A DNA stretch of 16,452 nucleotides. Origin: Acidimicrobiaceae bacterium. GTDB taxonomy: Bacteria; Actinomycetota; Acidimicrobiia; Acidimicrobiales; RAAP-2. The DNA is taken from positions 4,637-21,088 of the forward strand of contig PLXU01000097.1 in the NCBI GenBank assembly GCA_003151555.1. The letters run 5' to 3'. The notes under the pieces were generated by a model. It was not told the origin of the DNA, made no database searches, and worked only from the letters and a program-made list of their open reading frames with translations. Below, in pieces: positions 14,674 through 16,452 of the stretch (position 1 is its first letter; each line of letters opens with the position of its first letter). The position numbers and the translations under genes are program-made.

Positions 14674-14732
14674 CCCTCTTACTTCGTAGTGAGTGATGGT
14701 CGAACTAAATTTGCGCGGCGTTATTGGAAAAA

Positions 14733-15401
14733 CTATTCGCTGACGAGAAGCAGCGCGAAGCCGTCGTAACCCTTGCTCCCCACCGTCTGCACCGCGGTCC
14801 CGGAGACTCGCGTCTCATCTTTCAGCGTCTGGAGGAATCTCTGGATACCGAGGACGCGTTCGTCGGCACTGTCGGGATCAGAAATCGCCCCCTCACGAAC
14901 CACGTTGTCCGCCACGATCACCGTGCCCGGGCGGGAAAGTTGCAACGAGAGATTCAAGTACTCCGTGTAACCCTCCTTGTCGGCGTCGATGAAGATGAAG
15001 TCGAACGCCGCGCAGCCCTCGTCGATCAAGGTGCGTAGCGTCTCGGCCGCCGGGCCGGTTCTTATCTCCACCAGGGGTCCCACACCGGCGCGATCGACAT
15101 TGATGCGTGCGACCTCGGCGTGTCGCGGCTCGAGCTCCAGTGTGATCAATAGGCCGTCATCCGGCAAAGATCGGGCCAGCCATATCGTGCTGTAGCCGCC
15201 GAGTGTGCCAATCTCCAAGATCCGGCGCGACCCGCGGATTCTCGCGAGCAGCTCCAACATTTTGCCCTGGTTAGGCGCCACGTTGATTTGGGGAAGCCCC
15301 GCGGCCGCACTATCGGCGAGGGCCCCTTCGAGCGATGCATCCGAGGGCGCCAGGTTTGACACCAAGTACTCGTCGACCTTGGTCCATAGTTCTTTGTCCA
15401 T
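14733..15401 (-). CDS. class I SAM-dependent O-methyltransferase (caffeoyl-CoA/catechol type)
   Basis: This 222-residue protein is a full-length Methyltransf_3 enzyme. LEIGTLGGYSTIWLA (62-76) is the S-adenosylmethionine glycine loop, ITLELEPRHAEVA (86-98) supplies the acidic ribose contact, and FDFIFIDADKEGY (133-145) and VADNVV (163-168) give the metal ligands Asp139, Asp165 and Asn166. Family members methylate a catechol-like hydroxyl with a divalent cation. The natural substrate is unknown. The end KGYDGFALLLV is typical. The ATG at 15401 has only a weak -10-like GAGACT six bases upstream and no clear Shine-Dalgarno. Confidence 0.92.
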   Translation of the reverse strand: MDKELWTKVDEYLVSNLAPSDASLEGALADSAAAGLPQINVAPNQGKMLELLARIRGSRRILEIGTLGGYSTIWLARSLPDDGLLITLELEPRHAEVARINVDRAGVGPLVEIRTGPAAETLRTLIDEGCAAFDFIFIDADKEGYTEYLNLSLQLSRPGTVIVADNVVREGAISDPDSADERVLGIQRFLQTLKDETRVSGTAVQTVGSKGYDGFALLLVSE

Positions 15402-15501
15402 GGCTAAAGTCTCTCAGAAACCCAACGTCACTTCATTATTTGAGTAGATCGACGACGCGTGACTCCCGCCGGAGCGAGGAAGCGCCAACGTCTCAGTTGA
15501 A

Positions 15502-15600
15502 TTACCGGATCATCGCAGCCACGAGGGCGTCGCCGAATTGCTCGGTGGCCCGGTCCAGCAGCGGTCAGCCCAGGGGCGTGATGGCTAGATGGGCGCCGCG
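15502..15600 (-). pseudogene. possible remnant of a gene 3' end (wHTH-like tail)
   Basis: In the 200-base gap between the O-methyltransferase and DinB genes, one minus-strand frame reads GAHLAITPLG, a TGA at 15565-15567, PLLDRATEQFGDALVAAMIR, then TAA. The LTPLGxxLLDRA pattern resembles the wing and following helix of MarR-like regulators, and the TGA could be a decayed CGA (Arg). About 32 residues remain with no upstream part, so this is a weak call that could be chance. The rest of 15402-15501 shows nothing I can assign. Confidence 0.25.
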
Positions 15601-15601
15601 G

Positions 15602-16117
15602 TCAGTCGCCGGTGGCCCCGTCAATCACCTCTCGCAACAGATCCGCGTGGCCACAGTGACGGGCGTACTCCTCGATGAGGTGCACCACGATGCAACGAAG
15701 ATTGATCGGGCCTTGCTCCGTCGTTCGTACGCTCAGGGAATCGAGACCTTTATCCTTCGCCAGTTCATTGGACCGCGCCACGCACTCATAAAATTTCTCG
15801 GCCACGGCCTCGCCCGGACTCTCCGCGGGATTGTCGAAGTCAGCGCCGATCATCTCGGGGTCGTAGGCGTACGTCACGTCGAGACCGGTGAAGACGTACC
15901 CGAACCAGTAGACCTCAACTTCCGCCAGGTGCCGCAAGATGCCCAACAACGAGAGATTGGACGGCGGGACGGCACGCGTGCTCAACTGCTCGTCACTCAG
16001 CCCCGCGCACTTTACGACCAAAGTGTCGCGATAGTAGTCAAGCATCGGCCAGAGGGCGTCGGCCTCATTGGCGGTGCGCGAGGGTTCGACCCGTTCTGGT
16101 TGTTCAATCGGGCACAT
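15602..16117 (-). CDS. DinB-family protein (DUF664 type)
   Basis: This 171-residue protein is a DinB-fold member of the DUF664 branch common in actinobacteria. PSNLSLLGILRHLAEVEVYW (52-71) carries metal ligand His63, and VVHLIEEYARHCGHADLLRE (144-163) the His154/His157 region. A four-helix bundle with a divalent metal and possible thiol-dependent chemistry is expected; no substrate is known. The final IDGATGD is also typical. The ATG at 16117 lies exactly six bases after TACTGT. It is divergent from a second DinB-type gene. Confidence 0.9.
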   Translation of the reverse strand: MCPIEQPERVEPSRTANEADALWPMLDYYRDTLVVKCAGLSDEQLSTRAVPPSNLSLLGILRHLAEVEVYWFGYVFTGLDVTYAYDPEMIGADFDNPAESPGEAVAEKFYECVARSNELAKDKGLDSLSVRTTEQGPINLRCIVVHLIEEYARHCGHADLLREVIDGATGD

Positions 16118-16123
16118 GGAGTC

Positions 16124-16129
16124 ACAGTA
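16124..16129 (-). promoter_or_regulatory. -10 hexamer of the DUF664-type DinB gene
   Basis: On the minus strand this reads TACTGT, then GACTCC, then the ATG at 16117, the leaderless geometry. No clear -35 is visible. Confidence 0.55.
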
Positions 16130-16198
16130 CTCCTGAAGCGACCTCGCGGGCGGCGTCGCACCGGGCGACTGGCGTGCATGAAGGGCGAGCCCGATGCT

Positions 16199-16221
16199 GT
16201 CGAGCCCTGGCGTCGAGCCCT
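16199..16221 (+). repeat. 10-bp direct repeat upstream of the second DinB-type gene
   Basis: GTCGAGCCCT occurs at 16199-16208 and again at 16212-16221, 13 bases apart. A related GGGCGAGCCC lies at 16183-16192. The first copy covers the expected -35 position and the second touches the -10, so a regulator site is possible. Confidence 0.6.
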
Positions 16222-16226
16222 AGATT
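16221..16226 (+). promoter_or_regulatory. -10 hexamer of the second DinB-type gene
   Basis: TAGATT is followed by six bases and then the ATG at 16233. TGTCGA, 17 bases upstream, is a weak -35 candidate overlapping the direct repeat. Confidence 0.55.
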
Positions 16227-16232
16227 CTATGC

Positions 16233-16452
16233 ATGCCTATAACACCCGACACCAAAGATTGGACCTGGGTTCTGGAGCGTCCCTGCGCAGAATGTGGCTT
16301 CGACAGTGGCGACTACGCACGAGAGGAGTTGGCCACCGTCATACGAGCCAACGCCGCGGAGTGGCAAGACCTACTCACGAGCGACAACGTCAAGGTCCGT
16401 CCGAGTGCGGATCGTTGGTCGGTGCTGGAGTACGCCTGTCACGTGCGTGACG
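16233..16452 (+). CDS. DinB-family protein, 5' part
   Basis: The first 73 codons of a gene that runs off the right edge. The protein opens MPITPDTKDWTWVLERPCAE and continues with CGFDSG, and at 61-73 has ADRWSVLEYACHVRD, where the His is the expected first DinB metal ligand. The DTKDWTWVLxRPCxECGFD opening is a recognisable signature of a distinct actinobacterial DinB subgroup; its Cys pair might bind metal. The function is unknown. The ATG lies exactly six bases after TAGATT, so the message is probably leaderless. It is divergent from the DUF664-type gene across 115 bases. Confidence 0.82.
   Translation, partial: MPITPDTKDWTWVLERPCAECGFDSGDYAREELATVIRANAAEWQDLLTSDNVKVRPSADRWSVLEYACHVRD

Noticed and set aside
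15335..16450. A 371-codon plus-strand open frame
   Set aside because: It runs antisense across the DinB gene and the start of the O-methyltransferase and through the real plus-strand DinB start in another frame. Its translation is Arg-rich and matches no fold, as expected for a GC-rich shadow frame.

Overview
The window is GC-rich (roughly 60-62% by eye), densely coded, and looks like a chromosome of an actinobacterium. An Acidimicrobiia-like lineage is my best guess. The reasons are the gene families (TIGR03086 and DUF664-type DinB proteins, DUF3048, DUF4232, a PaiB-type FMN protein, a CBS/cystathionine lyase pair), frequent GTG/TTG starts, and many start codons placed exactly six bases after a -10 hexamer, as in leaderless actinobacterial transcripts. 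There are no rRNA or tRNA genes, insertion sequences, CRISPR arrays or prophage genes. No intergenic stretch exceeds about 200 bases.

Layout. 1-2269: the 3' part of a PLP-dependent group II decarboxylase (+) converges on and overlaps an agmatinase/ureohydrolase (-). That gene is divergent from an SRPBCC protein (+) with no canonical start codon. 2253-6939: a compact minus-strand block, read right to left as ICMT-like membrane methyltransferase, ClC channel, PaiB-like FMN protein, two overlapping GNAT acetyltransferases and a membrane-anchored DUF3048 protein. 7017-9069: a small His-rich/Cys protein with a 9-bp tandem repeat, an LldD-type FMN 2-hydroxyacid dehydrogenase and a TIGR03086 mycothiol-transferase-like protein, all minus. 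9141-9578: a HEAT-repeat protein (+). 9668-10793: a secreted DUF4232-like protein and a hicA-hicB toxin-antitoxin pair (-). 10942-13481: a cystathionine beta-synthase and cystathionine gamma-lyase/synthase operon (-). 13570-16117: two GNAT enzymes, an O-methyltransferase and a DinB/DUF664 protein (-), with a possible gene remnant at 15502-15600. 16233-16452: the 5' part of a second, divergent DinB-type protein (+).

How the genes fit together. The CBS and gamma-lyase genes share a 4-base overlap and form a complete reverse transsulfuration module (homocysteine plus serine to cystathionine to cysteine). This suits a lineage that makes the cysteine-derived thiol mycothiol, and three DinB-fold proteins of the kind that often use such thiols lie in the same window. 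Agmatinase, the decarboxylase and the PaiB/GNAT pair hint loosely at amine or polyamine metabolism; that link is inference only. HicAB is the only mobile-type module.

The most striking pattern is regulatory. Ten genes carry a TANNNT or near-TANNNT hexamer exactly six bases before an ATG or GTG. The same geometry moves several starts, supports a 68-residue protein, and places an AUC codon at the predicted first base of the SRPBCC message. I saw no clearly new multi-gene system.
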